Source: Amoebophrya sp. A120 | Lineage: Eukaryota; Sar; Dinophyceae; Syndiniales; Amoebophryaceae | Assembly (NCBI GenBank): GCA_905178155.1 | Contig: CAJINV010000010.1 | Location: 3,678,587 to 3,742,586, forward strand | Direction of reading: 5' to 3' | Length of the DNA stretch: 64,000 bases | Shown: in pieces, positions 25,201 to 33,965 of the stretch | Numbering within the stretch: the first letter of the stretch is position 1 | How the letters are laid out: each line of letters opens with the position of its first letter | Notes under the pieces: generated by a model | What the model was told of the DNA's origin: nothing | Seen by the model: the letters and a program-made list of their open reading frames with translations, nothing else | Databases searched by the model: none | Program-made: the position numbers and the translations under genes

Positions 25201-26663
25201 TCGGGTGGGCCTTGTTTGTCATGCAAAACAACCAAAACTTGTGGACTTGTCTAGCCGATAGCCGATCTTAACTATGGTGTGGGGACGTTTTTACACAGGA
25301 TATGCAGCGTTTGGGGTTTATCAAACAAGGCCAGTTTTCCTTCCTCACTCTCAGAGGGCCGGTCGCTCTCCTGGCGTTGTTGTCGATGATTTTCTCCTTT
25401 GGGACGGTGTTGTACTACTTTTATCGGAGATATGGGAGTGTCAGAACCGAAAATGACAAAGTCGAAAAATTTGTGATGCGCCAAATCGGTGCCAGTTGGG
25501 CCCTCAGTTTGTAGTCGGCGCATGACAATTTCTTTCTGTCCTGGAAGCGAATCTGTCACGCGGTTGAGGGCAAAGCAGATCCCTTCTGTCATGCTAGTCA
25601 GCACCAGCAGGCAGCCCAAGAACTCTTGACCCTCACGAGGTGGACTAAAATCCGCCTCTCTTCTTGCTGCATCCTCTGCAAGAATAGCGTCGCTTTTCGC
25701 GTCGCATTTTAGTACGCATGACAGATTATTTCGACTTCGTCGAGTTCGATCCTGACGCTTCCAGAAGAGAAGGAAGACAGCGGGATACACGAGCTACGTG
25801 CCTGATAATCTGATATTAAATGCAAATATGTCGGGGTCTGCAAGATTGCCAGGTTTGTCATGCATATTTCGCATCATGACCCATGACACCTGTGAGGCAT
25901 GCCCCAGCATCACAGATTTTTAGAGGGCTTCTTGGTGCTATTATGCATGAGAAATGCCCTCCCCGCGTGGCACAAACTGGCATGCTCTTGCTGGTCATGC
26001 AACGCAAACTTTTTTAGAATCCAAAGACAGCATTAGAAGTTGCAACCTTCCAGACATGCAGGGATATTTGCAATGCATATCTGAACATTGGCACCATGAA
26101 CGCGGGAGTTGCAGTATGTTGAGTAAAAACGTCCCCCCCCCCAGAGTTGTCATGCAAATCGGCATGCCAAAAAAGTTCCTCATGCGGAGCGCCATGAGAG
26201 GCATTTTCTAGTCGTGCTTTGGAAGTTGCTTGTGATGCTATGATCAGCATGATATGCTAGATCTGTGATGCTGCTGAACCACCTAGACAGGATTACACTA
26301 CCGGGGCAAACTTGTCATGCGAAACAACCAAAGCTGGCTGATTTGTCTAGCAGATTCCCCATTTTGACTTTGGTGTGGGGACGTTTTTTTTCAGGATATG
26401 CAGCCGGGATGCAAGAGCACGAGGATGCAGAAGTCGGATCTGCTTCCAGCAGCAGCTCTGGTGGCTCGGGCGTGACGAGATCTGGGTTTGAAAAGAACTA
26501 CCAAGATGCAGAGGTGGTCAAGATCCCTCCAACGACGGGGAATAGCAAAGCATCTTCTCCGATGAAGGTGAAGCCAGAGCATGAGAAGAAGAACGTGAGT
26601 GGAAATAGACCGCCAGCACCAACATCGAAGCCACCAGGGAAAATGAACAAGGCGGCGGAGTGA
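13275..26663 (+). CDS. GLG1: GLG1/ESL-1-type cysteine-rich Golgi membrane protein
   Basis: Twenty-five exons encode 2253 residues: 13275-13358, 13617-13667, 13935-15521, 15848-16025, 16349-16498, 16796-17093, 17256-18478, 18637-18775, 18936-19220, 19448-19607, 19762-19789, 20115-20396, 20675-20707, 21035-21115, 21387-21429, 21698-21769, 21931-21988, 22306-22769, 23026-23064, 23320-23574, 23737-24532, 25308-25430, 25771-25813, 26085-26114, 26404-26663. A signal peptide (residues 1-28, with FLLLLVV) becomes contiguous with the mature chain only after the first element is removed. Residues about 46-470 are Ala/Thr/Pro-rich and mucin-like. About 490-2100 carry tandem cysteine-rich repeats of the GLG1 type, with C-x-DI-x-x-x-C and CL spacing. 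A transmembrane helix lies at about 2119-2141, followed by a basic, then Ser/Lys-rich cytosolic tail. This is a type I topology, as in Golgi apparatus protein 1. Twenty-two introns are introner elements and only two (17094-17255, 18479-18636) are GT-AG. Exact repeat number and ligand are unknown. Confidence 0.9.
13359..13611. mobile_element. Introner element, family A
   Basis: A-type TIRs (left TATCAACTGTAAAAATGTCT) with exact TSD GCCTC. It lies exactly at the signal-peptide cleavage region of the GLG1-like protein. Confidence 0.9.
13668..13929. mobile_element. Introner element, family A
   Basis: A-type TIRs with exact TSD CTGCT. Good reference copy of the commonest A subtype, in forward orientation. 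Confidence 0.9.
15522..15842. mobile_element. Introner element, family B
   Basis: B-type TIRs, left end drifted to TATCGTGAGGAAAAATTCCC. TSD AGATC is copied as AAATC. Removal gives CCCGAGATCGCCGCT. Confidence 0.85.
16026..16343. mobile_element. Introner element, family B
   Basis: B-type TIRs with TSD GTACG copied as GTAAG. Retaining the left TSD copy gives CTGTACGCT and an open frame. Retaining the right copy would create a TAA stop, so the left copy is probably kept. Confidence 0.85.
16499..16790. mobile_element. Introner element, family C
   Basis: Diverged C-type TIRs (GTCCCCAACCCGGAGTC at left) with exact TSD TTGGG. Reverse orientation relative to 26115-26398. Confidence 0.83.
18776..18930. 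mobile_element. Introner element, family D
   Basis: Left end TATCCTGTGCAAAAGTATCG, complementary right end, exact TSD AACTG. Removal gives AATAACTGTGAGGAA, restoring a GLG1 repeat cysteine. Confidence 0.9.
19221..19442. mobile_element. Introner element, family F
   Basis: The TIR contains GTGCACAACTCCCCCTCCCC and a complementary right end. TSD CCCGG is exact. Removal restores GTCGAGCCCGGTTTC. Confidence 0.9.
19608..19756. mobile_element. Introner element, family D
   Basis: D-type TIRs with TSD TGGAG copied as TGGAA. With the next element it isolates a 28-base exon. Confidence 0.85.
19790..20109. mobile_element. Introner element, family B
   Basis: B-type TIRs with exact TSD CAGGC. Removal gives GGCAGGCACTGCGGG in the GLG1-like frame. 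Confidence 0.9.
20397..20669. mobile_element. Introner element, family A
   Basis: A-type TIRs, with the right terminus changed to GTTGAGT. TSD CCAGT (extendable to TCCAGT). Removal gives ATCCAGTGTCTG. Confidence 0.82.
20708..21029. mobile_element. Introner element, family B
   Basis: B-type TIRs with exact TSD AGCCA. Removal gives CTCCAAGCCAATCCG. Confidence 0.9.
21116..21381. mobile_element. Introner element, family A
   Basis: A-type TIRs with exact TSD CACGG. Removal gives CACACGGCGTGCGAG. Confidence 0.9.
21430..21692. mobile_element. Introner element, family A
   Basis: A-type TIRs with exact TSD AAGCC. Only 43 coding bases separate it from the preceding element. Confidence 0.9.
21770..21925. 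mobile_element. Introner element, family D
   Basis: D-type TIRs (left TATGCATTGCAAGAGCATCG) with TSD TTGGA copied as CTGGA. Removal gives CACTTGGAATTCCGC. Confidence 0.85.
21989..22300. mobile_element. Introner element, family B
   Basis: B-type TIRs with exact TSD ACTGT. Removal gives TACTGTATCGGG. Confidence 0.9.
22770..23020. mobile_element. Introner element, family A
   Basis: A-type TIRs with exact TSD AAAGC. Removal gives ACGAAAGCCTTTGCG. Confidence 0.9.
23065..23314. mobile_element. Introner element, family A
   Basis: A-type TIRs with exact TSD CAGGT. A 39-base exon separates it from the preceding element. Confidence 0.9.
23575..23731. mobile_element. Introner element, family D
   Basis: D-type TIRs with exact TSD TTGAG. 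Removal gives TTGTTGAGAGCGCTG. Confidence 0.9.
24775..24946. repeat. 13-bp minisatellite
   Basis: About 13 head-to-tail copies of the unit CGACAGGTGACCT with small changes. It lies inside a family C element. Confidence 0.9.
24953..25147. repeat. 92-bp tandem duplication
   Basis: Two adjacent copies of a GC-rich unit with a period of 92 bp, containing GGGGCGGACGCTGTCCGCCC. Part of the same nested insertion. Confidence 0.85.
25431..25765. mobile_element. Introner element, family G
   Basis: The left end TATGGGAGTGTCAGAACCG matches the complement of the right end CGATCCTGACGCTTCCAGA. TSD GGAGA is copied as AGAGA. It lies just after the transmembrane helix of the GLG1-like protein. Confidence 0.82.
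25814..26079. mobile_element. Introner element, family A
   Basis: Diverged A-type TIRs (left TATTAAATGCAAATATGTCG, right TTTGCAATGCATA) with exact TSD TCTGA. Confidence 0.83.
26115..26398. mobile_element. Introner element, family C
   Basis: C-type TIRs with exact TSD TGCAG, the same five bases used by the C element at 24533. Removal gives GTTGCAGCCGGG. Confidence 0.9.
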
Positions 26664-26669
26664 GATTGA

Positions 26670-26801
26670 GATTTGTGTTGCGAGATTGAGGAGTCGGTGG
26701 AACCACACCGGCAGATTTGTGTTGCGAGATTGAGGAGTCGGTGGAACCACACCGGCTGATTTGTGTTGCGAGATTGAGGAGTCGGTGGAACCACACCAGC
26801 A
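26670..26801. repeat. Three tandem copies of a 44-bp unit
   Basis: The unit contains GATTTGTGTTGCGAGATTGA followed by GGAGTCGGTGGAACCACACC. The copies differ at one or two positions. It begins 7 bp after the GLG1-like stop codon, so it is probably in the 3' UTR. Confidence 0.9.
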
Positions 26802-27201
26802 GCTACGGGAATTAAAAGCAGTGGACCACTGCTTTGGATTTATTTTGCGCTAGGTGTCGGAAGGCAATGTTGCGTTGAGGACAAGTTTAAGTACTTACTT
26901 GTTGAAAAAGTGATAGATTGATAGATACAACCGCCGCGGCGTCCATTATTGACACCGCGATCGAAGGACTGCACTGCAAAAGCGATGCAGTTTGTTCCCA
27001 AGAAATGGTTCTTTTTTCTCTACTACCCGTGGAAAAAAATTGTAAAAGCCCGTGGGATTGATTATGAAATTGTAAATTCGTTCGATCCTGTTCGTGGAAG
27101 AAAAGTGTAATTCTGTAGTCGGTCGCGGAAATAAAAAAATGGAATTCCCGTGGTTCTGATGTTTGGCGAAAATAGATCAACTTCGAGATTCACAGTCACA
27201 A

Positions 27202-27786
27202 CGCACTGCTTCGAGATCTGCAACGGCCGAAAATTTAAAAGGCTAGGATCATAATTATATATAATTTCACTTCAAGATCAGCAACGACAGGAGACTGAGG
27301 CAGCAAACACAGCAACACTACAGAGGATCAATGGGCGCGTGTGGGTGCGGCAGCGGCGGTCCACATACAATTTCACGGTGCAAGATGAAGACGGAGCAGT
27401 AACATTCCGTGTGCAAAATTTCTATTTCTGCGAAAACCGAGACTACATAGTTTCTCTGCGACGCTGATCGTGCGTATGCTTACCTGGATCGTTCTCTCGG
27501 GTTTTGCATGATGGGTTCGTGAGGTCGGTTTGTTATTTTCGGTGAAATTCCGATTGGAATTTTGCTTCCCGCCTCGCATGCCCACGCTGTGATGCGCCCC
27601 TGCTGGCTTTGACTCCTGATCGTGGTATTTTATTCTTTCGAGGCTCTGCTGTGGTTGGGATCTCAAAAAAAAATGTAGTTTTGATTTTTCATACTCCGGG
27701 GCGGCTGGGTAGTTTCCGCAGCGCACTGCTTCGAGATCTGCAACGGCCGAAAATAGAAGGCTAAGATCATAATTTCACTTCAAGAT
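27202..27786. repeat. Long direct repeats around a 443-bp block
   Basis: Copies at 27202-27278 and 27722-27786 share a perfect 33-base start and a common end (TTTCACTTCAAGAT), with small gaps between. The arrangement resembles the other long-repeat-flanked inserts in this window. Confidence 0.8.
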
Positions 27787-28418
27787 GATCATGATCCCGC
27801 ATGTAAACTGATGGAGACTTCTATCGGTCAAGCTAGCGCACTACAACTTGGCACAAGAAAGTTGTAGCATTTTAATATGCCGACCTCTAACCTTCAAAGT
27901 GGCAACCAGGAAGCATCAAACTTTCATCACAGGAGCTTTCATCTTTTCCGGGTTTATTTATCCTCCAAAACAACTAAAACGCTGAAAACATACACAAGCA
28001 CCGATTTTTTACCCTGATTTTCCAAATAGAACAACTCCCCAATGTAGCTGATTTTACAAGTAGAACAAGTCCTACAATGAAATACGAAAAACAAAGCGAA
28101 GCCTGTGTTTGGTAAAGAGACGATCTTGATTTGCATTTGTCATTGAAAAATTTTGACTTTCGCTTCGAACGAAAAAGGTTTTTCTCCGCGGCATCCTGCT
28201 CTAAGGCCGTAGCTTTAGCGTTTGTTAGTCACGAAGGAAATCAATTTCATAACAAGTACGGTCTCGTCCTCTTCTACATTTCTTACTGCCTTTGTAAAAG
28301 AGAAATAGCAGCAGTATAGAATTAGAGTACAACCTTTGTGGTCGGTGCCGACCGTTCATCACAATTGAGTAGTGGTCAACATCCACGGATCTAAATTCTG
28401 TGTATTGTCGGAAAAAAA

Positions 28419-29792
28419 ATGGCCCGCAGCTTCTTTCGTCGCGTCCTTGCAGCTTCCGCCAGTGGAGGTTGCGTGTCTGTCTACAACTTTCACGCGGCGC
28501 TGCTGGGAGGACAAGGAACTTCTGAAACGATTCCAAGTACTAGTTACTTTTCGCCGGTTCTGGCCGCCTCGCCAGGATCGTGGCCCGGAAGCAGCAGCGA
28601 TCCCGAATTGCGTACGTCTCGTCATAGATCCACGTCGTCGCGCGCCTCGTCGGCGTCTCGTCATGAACAAGGGAAAAGGGCGCCGTCTCGTCCTAGATCC
28701 ACGTCGCGCGTGGGACCACGCGGAGAAGGTGAGAACGCGGTTGGAGGTGGACCGATTACGCTTTCCACAGTCGTCGCGCAATACCCTTTGCCACACACAA
28801 CTCTTCCATCATGCGACGGCCTGTTTGGCGGGAAAGAGGAAATAAACACAGCTGGAGGCTGTACTACACCGATTCCGATTTCCATCAGCGACAGCCTGTC
28901 CGGGGGGAAAGATGGAACAAATGCGGCTCGCAAACCGATTCCTATTTCCATCAGCGAGGCCGTGTCTCGCCCTTGCGGCAAGGTTAGCCGGATTGAAGCG
29001 ATCCACAGACGACTTGGCGACTGGGCTAAAAAAGGCCGCGTTGAGGACGCAGAAAGCCTCTTCAACAGCATGCAAGCCGTAGGCCTGTGGCCGCATGTCG
29101 ACGCTTACTTCGCGCTCATGAGCGCTTACGCAAAACGTGGCGACGCTGAAGGCGCAGAGCGTGTTCTGGAAAGGATGGAGCTCGCAGGCCTGAGCCCGAT
29201 CCGCGTTAGCAGCAGCGACCAACAGATCTTCCAAGGGCATAACTTACAGCGCCGCGATCAGATCTACAGCGCCGTCCTAGACGCATACACGAAAAATGGC
29301 AACGCTGAAGGCGCAGAGAGGGTCCGGCAAAAGTTGGCCGCTTTTTATGCCACCGCGATACAGTACTCACGCGAAAAAGGACAGCCCTGCACGCTGCCAG
29401 GGCTCGCCAGCGTGCTGCAGCGCGCAGGCTTCCGCCCGGACGTTACCAGCTACAACGCCCTGATTGGCGCGTACGCCGAGCGAGGCGACGCCGTGGGCGC
29501 TGGGAGCACTTTTGAAAGGATGAAGAGCGCAGGCGTGGCGCCGGATATCGCCACGTACAACACTCTCTTGCAAGCGCACGTAAGAAAAGCGCGCACATCG
29601 ATTGGCGATACGGACGCCCGCAAGGGCATTAGGGAGGTCTTGGACTTGATATCTGCGGACGAAAACGTGGAGAAAGACGAACACACCCAGAGTTTGATAA
29701 GTGACTACTATCGGGTCTGTACGCGGCACGTGAAAACTCTTGAAATCCCTTCAGAGGCACACGACCCCGCCCCGGCGACTGTTCAGCCTTAA
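28419..29792 (+). CDS. Pentatricopeptide repeat (PPR) protein
   Basis: A single 457-residue open frame without introns. From about residue 185 on it shows degenerate 35-residue PPR motifs. Examples are AKKGRVEDAESLFNSMQ, then AYAKRGDAEGAERVLERM, then DVTSYNALIGAYAERGD and DIATYNTLLQAH. PPR proteins bind organellar RNA and act in its processing, stability or translation. The N-terminus (MARSFFRRVLAASA) is basic and Ser/Ala-rich, consistent with a mitochondrial presequence; this is inference. Residues about 60-180 are low-complexity, including Ser/Arg-rich runs and a repeated IPISIS motif. It is one of only two complete genes here without an introner element. The ATG sits 9 bases after a run of eight A residues. 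Confidence 0.9.
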   Translation: MARSFFRRVLAASASGGCVSVYNFHAALLGGQGTSETIPSTSYFSPVLAASPGSWPGSSSDPELRTSRHRSTSSRASSASRHEQGKRAPSRPRSTSRVGPRGEGENAVGGGPITLSTVVAQYPLPHTTLPSCDGLFGGKEEINTAGGCTTPIPISISDSLSGGKDGTNAARKPIPISISEAVSRPCGKVSRIEAIHRRLGDWAKKGRVEDAESLFNSMQAVGLWPHVDAYFALMSAYAKRGDAEGAERVLERMELAGLSPIRVSSSDQQIFQGHNLQRRDQIYSAVLDAYTKNGNAEGAERVRQKLAAFYATAIQYSREKGQPCTLPGLASVLQRAGFRPDVTSYNALIGAYAERGDAVGAGSTFERMKSAGVAPDIATYNTLLQAHVRKARTSIGDTDARKGIREVLDLISADENVEKDEHTQSLISDYYRVCTRHVKTLEIPSEAHDPAPATVQP

Positions 29793-30039
29793 TTAGTTTT
29801 GCCAAATTAAGTATTTTGTATTTTGTTGTTTTTTTTTAAGTACATTGTTTTTTCAAAAGGTATGCATGTAGGGATTGCATTAGTTTTGATTTTATCAAAT
29901 TGCCGTTCTTAGATAAAAATGCGACCTACTTGTATGATTTTGAGACCGGTACGTGCTGAGGCCCAGATTTTTAAACACGATGGCACGGTGAAGGTTAGAT
30001 TTTTAGCGTCGGGCATACCCTCGGGGAAAACAGGGGGCC

Positions 30040-30690
30040 CCCGCCCTCCCGCCTCTCGCCCGCTCGGTAGCCTCCCCACAGGGGGGCCCCCGTCCCCGGC
30101 TCCCGCCCTCCGTCCCGCCCGCAGGGGGGGCCCCGCCTCCGTCTTTCACTGCCCACTTACAGGGGGCCCCCGCCTCCTTGATCGCCCCCCCGCACAACCT
30201 TTCGCCCGCTGGGCATCGCGGGGCGCCGACCGCTGGCACCGCGCCTGCAGGGGGGCCTCTGCCTCCTTCTTTCACTCCCCGCGTCCCTGCAGGGGGGCCC
30301 CCGTCCCCGGCTCCCGCCCCCCCCGCCCGCAGGGGGCATCCCGCCTACAGGGGGCCCCCGCTTCCTTCTTTCACCGCTCACGCGCAGGGGGCCGACGCCT
30401 CCTTGCCCGTCCCCCCTCGCACCCTTTCGCCCGTTGGGGGTCCGCCTGCAGGGAGGCCCCCCTGGCTCCCGCCCTTCCGGCCGCTGGGTACCGCTCGTGC
30501 AGGGGGGCCCCCGCCTCCTTGCTTGCGCGCAGGAGGCCCCCCCGCCTCCTGCGGGCTGCCGGCCGAAAGCGGCCTCCTGCCCTCCCGCGGGGGGCCCCCG
30601 CGGCTCTTCTTGCCCACAAGGGGGCCCCGCCTCCCTGCCGCCCCCGCCCGAAGGGGGCCCCCACTTCCGCCGTATCAGGTCCGGAACGGG
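30040..30690. repeat. Degenerate tandem repeat of G-run/C-run palindromes
   Basis: The core CAGGGGGGCCCCCG recurs at irregular spacing of roughly 30-60 bases, with CCTCC and CCCGCC spacers. Each core is itself nearly palindromic. Open frames across it are low-complexity on both strands and unlikely to be genes. Confidence 0.85.
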
Positions 30691-31301
30691 CCTCCACCTT
30701 CTTAGTTACCTGCCTGAAAGGGGAAAGTTTGGGGGGGCCCATTGTCCTGTTCGTTTGGATTTCCTGTTCGGTTGGATGGTTGCTGCCTTGCTGGCCGACT
30801 CCGCCCGTTTTTCGCCGCGGGCACGCAAGGGGCCGCCCACTTGCGGCGCGCCCGGCTTTCGGGCCCCGCCCGCATGGGTGGTTGGGGGGGGAGTGTTGTG
30901 GGCTGCCCGCTGGTCCGCTATCGCGAAGGGGTGGTGGAACTGCAACTATTGTGCCCGCGGGCCTCAACACGGACCTAACCAGTGCGGGGCTTGTGTGTGT
31001 TGGGCACAGCTATTGCGCCCGCGGGCCTCACCACGGACCTAACCACTGCGCTGCCTGCTTCTGTTGGGCGGCTGGCCGGTCCCCTCGTTGGTGACTGTTC
31101 TGGAAGTGGTCCGCTCGTCCTCCCGGGGGGCCGCAACCGCACTGGGCGGGGCGCCCGCGCGCGGCGCCGACGGGCGTGAAAGCGTGCCCAGCAGTAGTGT
31201 TGTTGCGCGGGTTGAAGGGAAAGAGAGGGGCGTTGGCAATATTGTATTGCGAAGGCGGGCTGGGTGATTGGTTGTCAATGCGGCAGTTGTCAAGTTGGTT
31301 T

Positions 31302-31402
31302 GGTTGGTTGTCAATACGCCAGAGCGACAGCTCTCACTCGGGGCCGCGCGTTGTCGCTCTGGCGTATCGTTGTCTTTCTGGCCGGCGTATTGACAACCAA
31401 CC
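31302..31402. repeat. Palindromic 101-bp element with perfect 19-bp inverted ends
   Basis: The outer arms 31302-31320 and 31384-31402 are perfect inverted repeats (GGTTGGTTGTCAATACGCC). An inner copy of ATACGCCAGAGCGACA is also inverted at 31352-31367, so two alternative hairpins can form. I see no target-site duplication. Confidence 0.85.
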
Positions 31403-33965
31403 ACGACAGTATGTATATGGCGCACAGTGACAACCACAAGAACCCGAGAGACATTCCGCGCGACAGGCAAAGACCAGCAGTGCGGTGGGGAATACTGCCC
31501 GCATGCGCCGCCACACGCACTACGCGCGCGGGAAAATATTGACTGCAGACGCTGGCGCCACCATGTGCCAGGGCACGCAGTGCGCTGAGCAGTCGGCGCC
31601 GTGCTGTTAGGACGTGCGGACTCCGACCCGCGTCGGCGAGGGCAGCCAAGGTAAAAGTAGACACGCGCGCGGGCGATAAGCGGAAACACTGCCCACATGT
31701 GCCGCGGTGCGGGTCGCGATTCCCAAACGTTGCGGTCGCGACCGACAAACCACGGAAACCGACTCCGGTCGGAAGCCGGCGCGTGCCGCCGCGATTCGAG
31801 ATAAAGTCGCAGCGCTTGTTCCGATTTGTGTCACGGCGAGACACATCGTGAAAAAAAGGCCGCGCCGTCGTGATTCGGCTGCGCGACTCGTGCGAAATAT
31901 CGTGGAAAATCAGGACAAAGCAACTCCGCAAACAGGGCCCGTAGCACCGCGATTCGCGACGCAATTGTTAGGCTTTTGCACTATTTTTTGCACGGTGCAA
32001 AAACTCGTGCAAAAGAGGTCCTACCACCGCGATCAGCATAGAAAACAAAGCAACTTTTGCACGATTTTCACCAGTTTCGCGACAAATCCCGGGCTTCGGG
32101 AAATCCCGGGATTCCGGAAAGACGTGAGTAAAAGACAAAAGCAAAAACCCGAAGACTTGGAAGGGCCAACCCGCATGGTATGGCGCGCGTAGGCTACTGA
32201 AATCCTTATAGTTTCGCAGTGTAACAAAAGCCGTTCCACGAGGGCACCGCGCCCGGGTATATACGCAAGGTTTGACCCCAATCACGATGGTAGTGCAAAT
32301 AATTCTGGGCCTCAGCGCGTACCGTTCTGATGATTTTTTACAAAATTATAGAAAGAATTGCGTGCATATGCATTGAAAAATGATATCAACATATCAAAAA
32401 TAAAGAAATTTTTTTGGAACGGGAATCAGTGCAAACGTGGAGATATCTAGTAACAAAGGACTGGAACATGTGAGAGGCTGACACCCAGGACGACCAGGTC
32501 ATCCAGGGCCGTAGGCTTTGAGCGTGATTCTGGGTCTTGATACTCAAAGCAATATTTTAAAACTTGGCTCGGTAGAAGTATCATCGGCAAAGACATGTGG
32601 TAGCTTCCGAGGAAGCAAGATGAGACTGAGAGTACAAAAAAGTTGTAGAACTACTTGAGTCGGCGTTGTGCTATACAGATCGTACAGCACAGCTATCGAA
32701 TCGCTCACAACCGAACGAACACTACTAGCACGAAAAACACGAAAGACCGATGCTAAGGGAACCATTCAGACGCATTACAGATATTTCGTTATCATTCAGA
32801 AGGGAGAAGCTGCAGTGATTATTTGAATCGCAGACCTCGATGCAAGAGAAGCAAGGGGATAAAACGCGATTTTGAGATGTTGTGATAGTTTTGCAATTAT
32901 TGTTTTGGAAAAATTCGAGTAAGGAAAAAAAACGACCAGGCTTGAAAAATAGAAAATCACGAAGACTTTTCCACTTTTCAAAACTCAGTGCTGACAGGAC
33001 TTAAGAGCACCAGCAGCCACAGCTAGAAAGCTGTGCAAGTTTTCCCTGTTTTCGCATTACAAATTCAGTGTCCTACATCGTGGCTGTGTGTCAACAAAAG
33101 ATCTTGCGTCCTGTTTTCTGGAGTGTGAAATCAATAATGTACGTTTGCAGTAAGCATCGTCTTCATCGGGATGAGTTGTGTCGTTTTTCTGTTTCCAAAG
33201 TGTCTTTCGCATCCACTTTGGACAGTGCCACTCGCTCTTCCTGCGTTTTGGTGCCCATCATGCGCGATTTTCTTCCTTCCAATGTTGTACTGAAGGTACT
33301 TAGCAGCTTCAACATCTTGCATTTGAAACACGATCCTGAAATGCGAAAATTGCACGACTCACAGAATAGATCATGGGTCCGACAAGATGAACGCGTTGCC
33401 CTTGAAAAAGTCCGATATGGGGATCGGATCCAAAGAAGAGGAAGATCAAGATCTAAAATCAATGCGATCTGCTTCTTGTCAAGGAGAGGATCACGCGACC
33501 AAGGTTCTTGTGAAAATGTTCTGGTCCCAAATCCTGGGCTGGCATGTTGACTACCAAGTACTATAGTTGGTTTCAACTAGAAATCACAAAGAAGTAGTAA
33601 GTAGATCATCTTGATGTAGAACAACACGAATTATCTCGATGCGACCATTTTGATGTTTCAATTTCCCTACTGCAGGCGACTTTCGAGTTTTTTTTGGGTG
33701 ATTTCGATCGTCATAATCGTAATCCATAAGATCTTCTTCAAAGTGATAGGTACTGCTCTCATTATTACTTAGACATGTTTAAAAGTGCTGGTCTTGCTTG
33801 ATGCGTTATCAGTCAGCACACGGCTCGCTTTTATCCTGATTTTCATCTTTCATGTCACGACAACCACAACCTGTACTAGTAGTTACAATTCGTTTAACGA
33901 CAACATCGTAATTTTTCTTTTCAAATTGACGACCGCCTGATCATCTTCTTTCCCAGCCCAAAGCC

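Larger units (their letters stand above)
24533..25302. mobile_element. Introner element, family C, enlarged by a nested satellite insertion
   Basis: C-type ends (right GTGGGGACGTTTTTACACAG) with exact TSD TGCAG. The usual interior of about 280 bp is split near 24724 and resumes near 25210. About 490 bp of tandem repeats sit between. Removal of the whole 770 bp still restores CTTGCAGCGTTTG. Confidence 0.85.
26664..28418. other. Intergenic region between GLG1-like gene and PPR gene
   Basis: Contains three tandem 44-bp repeats just after the stop, and a pair of long direct repeats (27202-27278, 27722-27786). The rest is AT-rich with no recognisable gene. Confidence 0.6.
29793..33965. other. Gene-poor region with GC-rich repeats
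   Basis: After a short AT-rich stretch, about 30000-31700 is very GC-rich with tandem G-run/C-run repeats and a palindromic 101-bp element. The part from 31700 to 33965 is of mixed composition. Its longest open frames (up to about 160 codons) show no family I recognise. No gene is called. Confidence 0.55.

Noticed and set aside
29919-31094. 391-codon plus-strand frame rich in Pro/Arg/Gly
   Set aside because: It runs through the tandem G-run/C-run repeats, and equally open low-complexity frames exist on the other strand.
33068-33550. 160-codon plus-strand frame
   Set aside because: No recognisable domain and no supporting context; kept only as part of the gene-poor region.
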